Assembly: GCF_015674855.1 (NCBI RefSeq)
Contig: NZ_JADMLG010000014.1
Span: 124,001 to 188,000 of the forward strand
Direction of reading: 5' to 3'
Source: Nocardia bovistercoris
Lineage (GTDB): Bacteria > Actinomycetota > Actinomycetes > Mycobacteriales > Mycobacteriaceae
Length of the DNA stretch: 64,000 nucleotides
Position 1 is the stretch's first letter. Every line of letters begins with the position of its first letter. A program made the translations under genes and the position numbers. Shown here one piece after another: positions 28,651-37,828 of the stretch. Below the pieces are notes generated by a model, which ran no database searches, was not told the DNA's origin, and was given only the letters and a program-made list of their open reading frames with translations.

Positions 28651-31470
28651 ATGACCGAACCGCGGATCGAGACCGAACAGGACGCCATCCGGCCGCTGCG
28701 CGACGACATCCGCTTCCTCGGCGGCGTGCTCGGCGACACCATCCACGACCACGAGGGGCCCGAGGTCTTCGACCTCATCGAGCGCGTGCGCATCGAGGCG
28801 TTCCGGGTGCGGCGCGAGGAGGTGGGGCGCAGCGCGGTGGCGCGCATGCTGGAAGGCGTCGACATCGCCGTTGCGCTGCCGCTGATCCGCGCTTTCAGCT
28901 ATTTCGTGCTGCTGGCCAATCTCGCCGAGGATCTACAGCGCGACCGGCGCCGCGCCGTGCACGAGGCGGCGGGGGAGCCGCCGCAGGATTCGTCGCTGGC
29001 CGCCACCTACCGCAAACTCGACGCCGCCGCCCTCGACGGCGCCGCGGTGGCCGACCTGCTCGCCGACGCGCTGGTCTCCCCGGTGATCACCGCGCACCCC
29101 ACCGAGACCAGGCGGCGCACCGTCTTCGACGTGCAGACCGGGATCACCGAACTCATGCGGCTGCGCGGCCGCTACGCCGAGGGCGAGCGGGAGCGCGCCG
29201 AATTCGAGCTCGGCATCCGCAGGCAGGTGCTCGCGCTGTGGCGCACGGCGCTGATCCGCTTGCAGCGGTTGCGGATTCAGGACGAGATCGCGGTCGGTCT
29301 TCGCTATTACGAGCTGACCTTGTTCGACGTGATCCCGGCGATCAACGCCGAGGTGCGCGCGGCGCTGCGGTCCCGTTGGCCGGGTGTCGACCTGTTGCCG
29401 CGGCCGATGTTGCGGCCCGGTTCGTGGATCGGCGGCGATCGCGACGGCAATCCCTTCGTGACGCCGGAGGTGGTGCGGCAGGCGGCGAGTCGGGCGGCCG
29501 CGGTCGCCTTCGGCCGGTATCTGCGCGAGTTGGAGGAGTTGGAGAAGTCGCTGGCCCAGTCGGCGCGGCTGGTGACGGTGTCGGCGCGGGTCGCGGAACT
29601 GGCCGCGGCGGGCTATCCGGATCCGGCCGTGCACGCCGACGAACCGTATCGCCGTGCGCTGCACGCCATCCGGCGCAGGCTGACGGTCACCGCCGCGCAC
29701 GCCCTCGACGCGATCGACGGCGGTAGCGAGGCGGCCGCACCGCCCGAGCCGCTTGCCGCCGCACTCCCCGCTCGCGAAACCGAAGGCGCCGAACCGTATC
29801 CCACTCCGCAGGCGGTGCTCGACGATCTGGACGCGATCGACGCCTCCCTGCGTGCCTGCGGTGACGACCTGCTCGCCGACGATCGCCTCGCCGCGCTGCG
29901 CAATGCCGTGGAGACATTCGGGTTCCACCTCCAGGGTCTGGACATGCGCCAGAACTCCGAAGTGCACGAACAGGTGGTGGCCGAACTGCTGGCATGGGCG
30001 GGAGTGCACCGGGACTACGTGAGCCTGTCCGAAGACGAGCGTGTCGAACTGCTCGCGGCCGAATTGCGCACGCGGCGACCGCTGCTCGGTCCGCACGCCC
30101 GGCTCGGCGAACTCGCCGCGAAGGAGATCGGGATCGTGCGCGCCGCCCGCGACGTGGTGGCGGCGCTCGGCCCGGAAGCCGTCCCGAACTACATCATCAG
30201 CATGTGCACCTCGGTCAGCGACATGCTCGAGGCCGCGCTGCTGCTCAAGGAGGGCGGCCTGCTCGATCCGGGCGCGCCCGACGTCGCGCCCGCCTGTTCG
30301 GTGGGCATCGTGCCGCTGTTCGAGACCATCGAGGATCTCGGCGCGGGCGCGGCGACCCTGGCCGCGGTGCTCGACGTGCCGGTGTATCGGGATCTGGTTG
30401 CGGCCAAGCAGATGCGCCAAGAGGTCATGCTCGGCTACTCCGACTCCAACAAGGACGGCGGCTACCTGGCCGCCAACTGGGCGCTGTACCGGGCCGAACT
30501 GGATCTGGTCGAGGTGGTGCGCAAGACCGGAATCAGGTTGCGGCTGTTCCACGGTCGTGGCGGCACCGTCGGACGCGGCGGCGGGCGCAGCTACGACGCC
30601 ATCCTCGCCCAGCCCGCCGGCGCGGTGCTCGGATCGCTGCGGCTCACCGAACAGGGCGAGGTGATCGCCGCCAAGTACGCCGAACCGCGTGCGGCCCACC
30701 GCAATCTGGAATCGCTGATCGCGGGCACCCTCGAATCCACGCTGCTCGACGTGGAGGGACTCGGTCCCGACGCCGAACCCGCCTACGAACTCATGGACGA
30801 ACTGGCCGCGCGCGCCCGCGCCGCCTACTCCCGATTGGTGCACGAGACACCGGGTTTCGTCGAGTACTTCCGGCAGTCGACACCGGTGGCCGAGGTCGGC
30901 GACCTGAATATCGGCAGCAGGCCCGCCTCGCGCAAGCCGACGAGTTCGGTCTCGGATCTGCGGGCGATCCCGTGGGTGATGTCGTGGAGTCAGGCCAGGG
31001 TCATGCTGCCCGGCTGGTACGGCACCGGAACCGCGCTCGAGGAGTGGATCGGCGGCGACGCCGACCGGCTGGCGACCTTGTCGCGGCTGTATCGGACCTG
31101 GCCGTTCCTGCGCACCGTGCTGTCGAATCTGGCGCAGGTCATGGCCAAGAGCGATCTCGACATCGCCGCGCGCTACGCCGACCTGGTCGAGGACGCGACA
31201 TTGCGCGACACCATCTTCGGCATGATCACCGACGAACACGCCCGCACCGTGCGCGTGCACGCCGCGATCACCGGCAACGACCATCTGCTCGCGGACAATC
31301 CGTCGCTGGCGGAGTCCATCCACAACCGGTTCCCGTATCTGGAGCCGCTGAACCAGATGCAGGTGGAGTTGCTGCGCAGGCTGCGCGCCGGCGACGATTC
31401 GGAGCTGGTCAAGCGCGGCATCCTGTTGACCATGAACGGGTTGGCGACCGCGCTGCGCAACTCCGGGTAG
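28651..31470 (+). CDS. ppc: Phosphoenolpyruvate carboxylase
   Basis: 939 residues, full length. Catalytic His149 lies in VITAHPTETRRRT, and FHGRGGTVGRGGGR is the second signature. Near the C-terminus IHNRFPYLEPLNQMQVELLR ends in the usual way. It carboxylates PEP to oxaloacetate, refilling the TCA cycle and so supplying glutamate and aspartate for arginine synthesis encoded later in the window. ATG 28651 is used. The next gene begins 3 nt after its stop. Confidence 0.97.
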   Translation: MTEPRIETEQDAIRPLRDDIRFLGGVLGDTIHDHEGPEVFDLIERVRIEAFRVRREEVGRSAVARMLEGVDIAVALPLIRAFSYFVLLANLAEDLQRDRRRAVHEAAGEPPQDSSLAATYRKLDAAALDGAAVADLLADALVSPVITAHPTETRRRTVFDVQTGITELMRLRGRYAEGERERAEFELGIRRQVLALWRTALIRLQRLRIQDEIAVGLRYYELTLFDVIPAINAEVRAALRSRWPGVDLLPRPMLRPGSWIGGDRDGNPFVTPEVVRQAASRAAAVAFGRYLRELEELEKSLAQSARLVTVSARVAELAAAGYPDPAVHADEPYRRALHAIRRRLTVTAAHALDAIDGGSEAAAPPEPLAAALPARETEGAEPYPTPQAVLDDLDAIDASLRACGDDLLADDRLAALRNAVETFGFHLQGLDMRQNSEVHEQVVAELLAWAGVHRDYVSLSEDERVELLAAELRTRRPLLGPHARLGELAAKEIGIVRAARDVVAALGPEAVPNYIISMCTSVSDMLEAALLLKEGGLLDPGAPDVAPACSVGIVPLFETIEDLGAGAATLAAVLDVPVYRDLVAAKQMRQEVMLGYSDSNKDGGYLAANWALYRAELDLVEVVRKTGIRLRLFHGRGGTVGRGGGRSYDAILAQPAGAVLGSLRLTEQGEVIAAKYAEPRAAHRNLESLIAGTLESTLLDVEGLGPDAEPAYELMDELAARARAAYSRLVHETPGFVEYFRQSTPVAEVGDLNIGSRPASRKPTSSVSDLRAIPWVMSWSQARVMLPGWYGTGTALEEWIGGDADRLATLSRLYRTWPFLRTVLSNLAQVMAKSDLDIAARYADLVEDATLRDTIFGMITDEHARTVRVHAAITGNDHLLADNPSLAESIHNRFPYLEPLNQMQVELLRRLRAGDDSELVKRGILLTMNGLATALRNSG

Positions 31471-31473
31471 CGC

Positions 31474-32754
31474 GTGGACATCGACGAGCCGGCCGTCGCC
31501 GCGTTGTCGCTGCGGCGTCTCGGACCCGAGCACAAGGGTGTGCCCGCTGCCGCGTGGGGTCGTACGGTGGTCGAATTCCTCGATACCGCACCGGGTCTCG
31601 ACGCATTCCAGACACCGCTGCTCACCCTCGACCGCCGGGTGCTCGATGCCAATCTCGCCGTCATGGGCGAGTTGGCGCGGCGGGCCGGGGTGCGGTTGGC
31701 GCCGCACGGCAAGACCACCATGGCGCCGCGGCTGTGGGCCGAGCAGTTGGCGGCCGGATGCTGGGGGATCACGGTGGCCACCGTGTGGCAGGCGCAGGTG
31801 GCGCGGATGTTCGGGGTTCGGCGGCTGCTGTTGGCCAACGAGCTGGTCGATCCGGTGGGGTTGCGTTGGGTCGCCGAGGAGTTGGCTCGGGATCCTTTGT
31901 TCGAATTCGTCTGCTGGGCCGACAGTGTGGACGCCGTCGAGGTGATGGCGCAAGTGCTGGAGTCCGTGCCGGGTGCGCCGCGGCTGCGGGTGTTGGTCGA
32001 ACTCGGTGGGGCCGATGGCCGGACGGGTGCGCGCGGGATCGGCCGGGGGCGTGCGGTCGCGGACGCGATCCGGCGGGCGAAATCCCTTGTCCTGGCGGGT
32101 GTCGGTGGTTACGAGGGTGTGCTCGGGACGGATCGCGGGCCAACCGCGCAGTTCGTTGTCCGCGGGTATCTGGACGAGATCGGCGCGCTGCACCGGGAAT
32201 TGGCCGCACGCGGGTGGTACGAGGATTCGGCGATCGTCACCGCGGGCGGCAGTGCGTACCAGGACCTGGTGATCGAACGGCTGGCGGATTGTGCCGACGC
32301 GGCGACCACCGTGATCCTGCGCAGCGGCGCCTATCTGGTGCACGACGACGGCTTCTACGCGGATATCTCACCGCTGTCGCCCGAACGCGCCGCCGAACCG
32401 CTGCGCTCGGCCATGCACGGCTGGGCTCGGGTGGTGTCGAGGCCGGAGCCGGGACTCGCGCTGCTCGACGCGGGTAAGCGTGATCTGCCCTACGACAAGG
32501 GATTGCCGGTGCCGCAGCTCGTGATCGGATCGGTCGATACGGTGCGAATTCCGGGCGCCGCTGTCACCGAACTCAACGATCAGCACGCTTATATGCGACT
32601 GCCCGCCGATGCCGAACTCTCGGTGGGTGATGTGGTGCGGCTCGGGTTGTCGCATCCCTGTACGGCTTTCGACAAATGGCGGTTGATCCCGGTCGTCGAC
32701 GACGCGGATGCCCTGCGCCCGCGCGTGATCGACCTGGTGCACACCTTCTTCTGA
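31474..32754 (+). CDS. PLP-dependent D-amino-acid deaminase/aldolase-like enzyme
   Basis: 426 residues from GTG 31474. An N-terminal alanine-racemase-type barrel carries PLP Lys in LAPHGKTTMAPRLW (about 75-88). The C-terminal domain has the HPCTAFDKW motif typical of D-serine-dehydratase-like/D-threonine-aldolase proteins, whose His and Cys bind zinc. The likely substrate is a D-hydroxy amino acid such as D-serine or D-threonine; the exact reaction is inferred. The 3-nt spacing to ppc suggests cotranscription. Confidence 0.85.
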   Translation: MDIDEPAVAALSLRRLGPEHKGVPAAAWGRTVVEFLDTAPGLDAFQTPLLTLDRRVLDANLAVMGELARRAGVRLAPHGKTTMAPRLWAEQLAAGCWGITVATVWQAQVARMFGVRRLLLANELVDPVGLRWVAEELARDPLFEFVCWADSVDAVEVMAQVLESVPGAPRLRVLVELGGADGRTGARGIGRGRAVADAIRRAKSLVLAGVGGYEGVLGTDRGPTAQFVVRGYLDEIGALHRELAARGWYEDSAIVTAGGSAYQDLVIERLADCADAATTVILRSGAYLVHDDGFYADISPLSPERAAEPLRSAMHGWARVVSRPEPGLALLDAGKRDLPYDKGLPVPQLVIGSVDTVRIPGAAVTELNDQHAYMRLPADAELSVGDVVRLGLSHPCTAFDKWRLIPVVDDADALRPRVIDLVHTFF

Positions 32755-32763
32755 GCGTACGGC

Positions 32764-33312
32764 TCAGCCCAGCAGCGCCCGCACCGTGCGATCCATCGCC
32801 TGCGTCGGGTCGAAATCCGCTGTCGGGTTGAACAGTTGATGCATGACGAGACCGTCGAGGTAGTCGGCGAGGATCTTCGCGGTGGTGGCGTCGGCGTCGA
32901 ACGCGCCGAGGATGGTCGCCGCCCACGCGAGCAGGCGCTCGTGACTTCGCCGCATGGATTCCAGGAGTACGGGATTGGTCTGCGCCTCGAGGAACAGGGC
33001 GTAGCGGGCCAGGGTGCGGGTGCGGTCGGTGTGCACCGCGTGCCGGGCGAACAGGGTGAGGCCCGCGACGAGATGGTCGATCTCGGTGGGGGCGGGTACC
33101 CGGCTCAGGGCCGCCCAGTCCGTGTAGTCGCGTTCTTCGAGGCGTTCGGCGACGCCGGTGAGCAGCGCCTCCCGCGTGCGGAAGTAGTTCGACGCGGAGC
33201 CCGACGGCATGGACGCGGATTCGTCGACCGCGCGGTGGGTGAGGGCGCGCAGGCCGCGGGTCCCGAGTAGTTCGATCGCCCCGTCGAGAACGAGTTCGCG
33301 TTTCGTAGGCAC
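32764..33312 (-). CDS. TetR-family repressor
   Basis: 182 residues from GTG 33312. The N-terminal HTH (LVLDGAIELLGTRGLRALTH, then SASNYFRTREALL) is a clear TetR domain; the rest is a helical ligand-binding domain. It is divergent from a FAD monooxygenase gene, with three phased palindromes between them (33322-33375). It is therefore very likely an autorepressor that also controls the monooxygenase. Confidence 0.9.
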   Translation of the reverse strand: MPTKRELVLDGAIELLGTRGLRALTHRAVDESASMPSGSASNYFRTREALLTGVAERLEERDYTDWAALSRVPAPTEIDHLVAGLTLFARHAVHTDRTRTLARYALFLEAQTNPVLLESMRRSHERLLAWAATILGAFDADATTAKILADYLDGLVMHQLFNPTADFDPTQAMDRTVRALLG

Positions 33313-33321
33313 CCGCGCGAC

Positions 33322-33375
33322 ACTACATCAGTAGTTGAGATACTACAAATGTTGTGGATCTACTACATAAGTAGT
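33322..33375. promoter_or_regulatory. Three phased operator palindromes, TetR / FAD-monooxygenase
   Basis: ACTACATCAGTAGT (33322-33335), ACTACAAATGTTGT (33342-33355) and ACTACATAAGTAGT (33362-33375) repeat at exactly 20-bp steps. Each is ACTAC / GTAGT with a 4-nt centre; the middle copy is degenerate. They fill the short region between the divergent starts, the expected place for TetR sites. Confidence 0.85.
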
Positions 33376-33413
33376 AACGTGGCCTGCACGCGATTCATTG
33401 AGAGGTGGCGGAA

Positions 33414-34511
33414 ATGTCCGGGGCGGTCATCGTCGGCGGTGGAATCGGCGGATTGGCCACGGCCATCGCGCTGTCCCGGCGCGGTTGGGACGTCGAGGTG
33501 CTGGAGCGTTCGCCTCGGCTCACCGCGCTCGGTGCGGGCCTGTCGCTGTGGTCCAACGCGCTGCGCGCCCTCGACGCGCTCGGCGTCGGCGCGCAGGTGC
33601 GGGCACGCGCGCGGGAAGAGGTCGGCGCCGGCATCCGCGACAGCCGCGGCAGGCGGCTCGCGCGCTCCGATATGGCGGCGGTCCGCGCGCGCTACGGCTT
33701 GCCGATCGTCATCCACCGCGCCGACCTGCTCGACATCTTGCGCGCCGCACTGCCGGAATCCGCGGTGCGCACCGGGATCTCGGTCACCGAGGTGTGCACC
33801 GACGGCGTCGTGACACACAGCGGCAGCCGCGAAACCGCCGACCTGGTCGTCGGCGCCGACGGCATCCGCAGTGTGGTGCGACGCGCGGTCTGCGGCCACA
33901 TCGAACCCGTCTACGCGGGCTACACCGCATGGCGCACCGTGCTGACACCGCGCGAACCCCTGCTCGACATGGGCGAGAGCTGGGGTCGCGGTGAACGTTT
34001 CGGCTTCACCCCGCTCCCCGACGGCCGGGTATACGCCTTCGCCTGCGCGAATATGCCCCCCGACGCCGAAATCGACGGACCGTCCGAACTCCGCCGCCGC
34101 TTCGGCCACTGGCACAACCCGATTCCGTCCCTGCTCGACGCCATCGACCCGGCCGCCCTGCTCCGCCACGACATCTACGACCTGCCCCGCCTCGACACCT
34201 ACGTGCGCGGCCGGGTCGCGCTGGTCGGCGACGCCGCGCACGCCATGACCCCCAACCTCGGCCAAGGCGCATGCCAGGCCCTGGAAGACGCCGTGGTCCT
34301 GGCCCGCCACGCCGACGAACCCGACCTCACCGACTACGACCGCGAACGCCGCCCACGCGCCCGGATGATCGCCGACCGCTCGGCCCGCATCGGCCAGGTC
34401 GCCCAACTCTCCTCGCCGCCGGTGGTTTTCGCACGCGACCTCGCACTGCGCGCGATCCCGGCGTTGGCGCAGGTCCGCGGGCTGGCGCCGGTGCTGGATT
34501 GGAGTTGTTGA
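33414..34511 (+). CDS. FAD-dependent aromatic monooxygenase-like protein
   Basis: 365 residues from ATG 33414 (GAGAGG upstream; GTG 33405 is an in-frame alternative). FAD-binding motifs are present: GGGIGGLATAIALSRRGWDV at the N-terminus, the middle motif LVVGADGIRSVVR, and GDAAHAMTPNLGQGACQALE for the ribityl chain. This is the PheA/UbiH flavin hydroxylase group, acting on an unidentified ring substrate with NAD(P)H and O2. Repression by the neighbouring TetR and relief by its substrate are inferred. Confidence 0.9.
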   Translation: MSGAVIVGGGIGGLATAIALSRRGWDVEVLERSPRLTALGAGLSLWSNALRALDALGVGAQVRARAREEVGAGIRDSRGRRLARSDMAAVRARYGLPIVIHRADLLDILRAALPESAVRTGISVTEVCTDGVVTHSGSRETADLVVGADGIRSVVRRAVCGHIEPVYAGYTAWRTVLTPREPLLDMGESWGRGERFGFTPLPDGRVYAFACANMPPDAEIDGPSELRRRFGHWHNPIPSLLDAIDPAALLRHDIYDLPRLDTYVRGRVALVGDAAHAMTPNLGQGACQALEDAVVLARHADEPDLTDYDRERRPRARMIADRSARIGQVAQLSSPPVVFARDLALRAIPALAQVRGLAPVLDWSC

Positions 34512-34555
34512 GGCGGTGGACCGCTCGTGACGGAGTCGGGCGCGGCGGCTGTCGG

Positions 34556-34960
34556 CTACGACCGTGTCGAAGCGCACCGGCTCGCACGCGGTCGAGGATG
34601 TGCGCGAGGATGTCGGCGATCGGACGCTCGTCGTCCCGGCGAATGTCGCCGCCTGAACCGGTTTCGTACCACCCCGGTGGCGCCATCGTCGCCGGACCGG
34701 GCGACAGGCCCGCACCTGGTTGTCGAGCGATGGTGGTGGCCGAGCCGATCACCTTCGGCTGCGATTCGAACAGGCTGACCGTCGGCGGCGGGACCCACTC
34801 GGATCCATGGCGGTGACGCATCGTCGGTGCCCCACGGGGCGAGCACCGTGAGTACGCCATCGCGGCCATCGACGACGATGTCGGCTGCCCGTGCACTGCC
34901 TACGGCCACCGACGAGACGTCCGTGATGGGTCCCTGTCGAGTGCTGCGGGTGCGTGACAC
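34556..34960 (-). pseudogene. Possible frameshifted remnant gene
   Basis: Two minus-strand frames look coding in succession. One runs from GTG 34960 through IVVDGRDGVLTVLAPWGTDD to about 34765. The other continues from about 34745 with GSATTIARQPGAGLSPG and later PIADILAHILDRVRAG toward 34560. Joining them needs one frame change near 34740-34765. Third-position GC is high in each half. No family recognised. It overlaps the 3' end of the WYL regulator gene by 61 nt and fills an otherwise empty gap of about 390 nt. It could instead be non-coding DNA. Confidence 0.25.
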
Positions 34961-35973
34961 TCGGCGCGCGTGCTCTCGGCATCGTCCGATCGGGTCGGTT
35001 CGGGTGTCGCGTATCGTTTCGCCATCGCGGCGGTGATCTCGGCCATCCGTGCTCGCACCTCCGGGGGGTCCAGAATTTCCGCGTGCTCGCCGATCATCAG
35101 AAGGCCGTGCAGGAGAACCTCGTACGACTCGCAGGGCACGGTCACCAGCACTCGGCCCTCGTCGTCCGGCGCCGACATGCTCGCGTGCGCTTCGGCGGCC
35201 ACCGCCGGGTCGAACGCCAGCCGCAGCATGCCGATGTGTTCCTGATCGATCCGGCAGCGCGCCCGCACTCGCATCATCGAGCGAGCGAACTCCGCCTGCG
35301 CCGCGGTCCAGTGCGTGGCGAGGTCGAAATCAGCGGGCCGGGTGAAGGTTTCGTCGGTGATCCGGGCGGATTCGATGCGCCCGACCCGGTAGGACCTGAT
35401 ATCGGCGCCGTGGCGCGCAACCAGGTACCAGGTGCCCGCTTTGAGGACGAGGCCGAGCGGGTCGAGTGCGCGTTCCACCACCCGGTCGGCGCGACCGTAG
35501 CGCACCTCGAGCCTGCGGTCGTGCCACAGCGCGTCGGTGAGCGTGGCCAGGGTCGGGGTGTCGTCGGGTCGCTGGAACCAGCCCGGCGCGTCCACGTGCA
35601 CCCGTTCGGAGATCCGCGTCGCGCGTCCGCGCAGTTCCGGCGGCAGCGCGGCGAGCACCTTCAACTGGGCGGTGGCCAGCACGGTGCCGAGTCCCAGGTC
35701 GGCGGCGGCGTGCGGCAGTCCGGCCAGCAGTACCGCGTCGGCCTCCTGCGCGGTGAGCCCGGTCAGTCGCGTCCGGTACCCGTCGACCAGCCGCACCCCG
35801 CCCGCCCGACCCTGTTCGCTGTAGACCGGAACCCCCGACGCCGACAGCGCCTCGATATCGCGGTACACCGTCCGCACCGACACCTCGAGCTCCTCGGCCA
35901 GCGCGGGCGCGGTGGCACGGCCCCTGGTCTGCAATATCAGCAGCAACCGAACCAACCGACTCGCACGCACCAC
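34900..35973 (-). CDS. YafY-type HTH/WYL transcriptional regulator
   Basis: About 357 residues from GTG 35973 (GTG 35970 is equivalent). An HTH_11 domain at the N-terminus (LVRLLLILQTRGRATAPALA, then VSVRTVYRDIEALSASG) is followed by a WYL domain with GTWYLVARHGADIRSYRVGRI. WYL domains bind nucleic-acid ligands or small molecules. Divergent from a PPOX-fold gene, with a 9-bp-arm palindrome between. The C-terminal 30 residues are unusual and charged, and may be read-through into the remnant described above. It is not PafB or PafC, which occur as a pair. Confidence 0.85.
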   Translation of the reverse strand: MVRASRLVRLLLILQTRGRATAPALAEELEVSVRTVYRDIEALSASGVPVYSEQGRAGGVRLVDGYRTRLTGLTAQEADAVLLAGLPHAAADLGLGTVLATAQLKVLAALPPELRGRATRISERVHVDAPGWFQRPDDTPTLATLTDALWHDRRLEVRYGRADRVVERALDPLGLVLKAGTWYLVARHGADIRSYRVGRIESARITDETFTRPADFDLATHWTAAQAEFARSMMRVRARCRIDQEHIGMLRLAFDPAVAAEAHASMSAPDDEGRVLVTVPCESYEVLLHGLLMIGEHAEILDPPEVRARMAEITAAMAKRYATPEPTRSDDAESTRAECHAPAALDRDPSRTSRRWP

Positions 35974-35986
35974 CCGAGAATATCCG

Positions 35987-36015
35987 GCAAACCTGACAGA
36001 AGATGACAGGTTTGC
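35987..36015. promoter_or_regulatory. Palindromic operator between WYL regulator and PPOX gene
   Basis: GCAAACCTG (35987-35995) and CAGGTTTGC (36007-36015) are perfect inverse complements with an 11-nt spacer. It lies 14 nt from the regulator start and 17 nt from the PPOX start, so binding would block both promoters. Confidence 0.75.
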
Positions 36016-36031
36016 GTCGTACCGTCGTCGC

Positions 36032-36523
36032 ATGACCACTTGGAGCGAGTTCACCGAGCAGGCCCCGACGATCGCCGCCGTCTTCACCCGCCGCCACCGC
36101 GCCACCGGCAACCTCTGCATGCTCGCCACCCTGCGCGCCGACGGTTCCCCGCGCATCAGCCCACTCGAGCCCCGCATCTTCGAGGACGACCTCGTCCTCG
36201 CGGGCATGCCGAACACCACCAAATTCCACGACCTGTCCCGAGACCCCCGCTTCTGCCTGCACACCGCCACCGTCGACACCATGGTCGGCGACGGCGACGC
36301 CAAACTCTTCGGCGCCGTCACCGACAACCACGACGAATCCCTACACCGCCGCTTCGCCCAATCCCTCTTCGACGAAACCGGTTTCGACATCCGAGACCAG
36401 AAATTCGACCACTACTACATCGCCGCCCTGACCGGCGCCTCCACCGTAGAAGTAATCGACGACCACCTCCTCATCACCATCTGGACCCCGGGCCGAGCCG
36501 AACACGTCGTCCAAAAGCATTGA
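36032..36523 (+). CDS. PPOX-class flavin/F420-binding oxidoreductase-like protein
   Basis: 163 residues from ATG 36032. A pyridoxamine-5'-phosphate-oxidase split-barrel is indicated by NLCMLATLRADGSPRISPLE, KFHDLSRDPRFCLHTATVD and GDAKLFGAV. Such proteins bind FMN or F420, and some reduce xenobiotics. Pairing with a divergent WYL regulator is a recurring arrangement. The stop lies 4 nt from the convergent esterase stop. Confidence 0.82.
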   Translation: MTTWSEFTEQAPTIAAVFTRRHRATGNLCMLATLRADGSPRISPLEPRIFEDDLVLAGMPNTTKFHDLSRDPRFCLHTATVDTMVGDGDAKLFGAVTDNHDESLHRRFAQSLFDETGFDIRDQKFDHYYIAALTGASTVEVIDDHLLITIWTPGRAEHVVQKH

Positions 36524-36527
36524 GGGG

Positions 36528-37697
36528 TCATGGGGTCGGGAAGTGGTCGGTGAGGAAGGTGGTGAAGGTGTGGCGGGAGATCTGGGTTGGCCAGTCGCCC
36601 CAGGTGTAGTCGTAGACGTGGTCGGCGTAGGGGAGGGGTTGGAGGGTGGTGGGGACGGCGACGGCGGTTAGTTCGGTTGCGAGGGTGGTGGATTGGGAGT
36701 ACGGGACGATGTGGTCGCGGGTGCCGTGGAGGAGCAGGGTCGGGGGGAGGCCGGGGCGGACGTAGGTGCGGGGGGAGGCGGCGGCGTAGCGGTCGGGGTG
36801 GGATTCGGGGGTGCCGCCGAGGTAGTCGGTGAGGACGCGGTGGCTGTAGTCGGGGTCGCCGGAGTCGTACCAGCCTCTGGCGAGGTCGGTGGCGGGGTAG
36901 AGGGCGGCTACGGCGGTGACCGAGGTGTCGGTGACGGGGCAGCTCGGGGGGATGCGGTCGTCGGCGTAGGCGCCCATGAGGGCAAGGTTGCCGCCTGCCG
37001 AGCCGCCCGCGAGCATCACGCGGGTCGGGTCTACGCCGAATTGGCCCGCCTGTTGTTTGACCCAGCCGACGGCGCATTTCACGTCGGCGGGCGCCTGATC
37101 CCAGCGCGGCGGCGGCGCGAGTCGGTAGTCGATGGCGAAGACGGCGTAGCCGAGGTCGTTGAGCCAGCGGTGCCATTCGGGCGCCTCGCCGCGGTCGCCG
37201 GAGCCGAATCCGCCGCCATGCACCCACACCACCGCGGGGCGCGGACGCTCCAGGTAGCCGGTGGGTAGTTTGACGTCGACCTTCAGGTCGGTGCCGTCGA
37301 TGGTGGCGTAGGTGTTGCTGAGGGCTTCCACTGGTGCGCCGGTATTGGTCCCGCCGGTGAAGTATTCGAGGAAGGACAAGTCCGCGGACTGTTTGCTCGC
37401 CTCCCGCCACGAGGCGATCAGCGGTGCGAGAGCCGCCGCGGTCGCGACCGCGCACACCAGGCCGATCGCCGCGCCGAGGACCCGCAGCACCGCGTGGTTG
37501 CGGCGCTGGAACAGGATCATGCCGATGCCGACCCCGAGCAGTCCGGCCGGTATCAGGTACAGGCCGTAGTTGCTGACCACGAACGACAGCGGGATGAGTT
37601 TCGGGGGAATGTCGGCCGAGGCGATGACGTAGGTGATCGCCCCCGAAACGACAGCCAGCGCCACACCGAACAGGGCGACGATCCAGCGAATGACCAT
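36528..37697 (-). CDS. Membrane-anchored HSL-type esterase
   Basis: 389 residues from ATG 37697 (an upstream TTG at 37709 is possible). Three hydrophobic segments span about 1-100 (VIRWIVALFGVALAVVSGAI; LIPAGLLGVGIGMILF; AAIGLVCAVATAAALAPLIA). They are followed by an extracytoplasmic-type alpha/beta hydrolase with HGGGFGSGDRG, nucleophile GGSAGGNLAL, HGTRDHIVP and a final His in YADHVYDYTW. This is the hormone-sensitive-lipase family. The substrate is unknown; the membrane anchor suggests action at the envelope. Confidence 0.85.
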   Translation of the reverse strand: MVIRWIVALFGVALAVVSGAITYVIASADIPPKLIPLSFVVSNYGLYLIPAGLLGVGIGMILFQRRNHAVLRVLGAAIGLVCAVATAAALAPLIASWREASKQSADLSFLEYFTGGTNTGAPVEALSNTYATIDGTDLKVDVKLPTGYLERPRPAVVWVHGGGFGSGDRGEAPEWHRWLNDLGYAVFAIDYRLAPPPRWDQAPADVKCAVGWVKQQAGQFGVDPTRVMLAGGSAGGNLALMGAYADDRIPPSCPVTDTSVTAVAALYPATDLARGWYDSGDPDYSHRVLTDYLGGTPESHPDRYAAASPRTYVRPGLPPTLLLHGTRDHIVPYSQSTTLATELTAVAVPTTLQPLPYADHVYDYTWGDWPTQISRHTFTTFLTDHFPTP

Positions 37698-37828
37698 GGG
37701 GTCATTCAACCAACGACGGGCGCGCCGAACCGGATTCGGCGCGCCGCAGCCTTCTCTCGGAAGGGCCCTTTCGCAGAGTCATTCCACAGCATTGCGGCCG
37801 ACGCCTTCCACTCTGCCGACGGCGAGTC

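Noticed and set aside
28933..32343. A 1136-codon open frame on the strand opposite ppc and the PLP enzyme
   Set aside because: It mirrors two well-supported genes, has low-complexity Arg/Gly/His-rich composition and no family motifs; long antisense frames are expected at this GC content.
33322..33375. CRISPR-like array suggested by regular 20-bp repeats
   Set aside because: The units are 14-bp palindromes with 6-nt gaps between divergent genes, and there are no cas genes; they are repressor sites.
34900..35973. WYL regulator as PafB or PafC, linking it to the uvrA promoter
   Set aside because: PafB and PafC occur as a pair near proteasome genes; this is a single gene divergent from a PPOX protein with its own operator.
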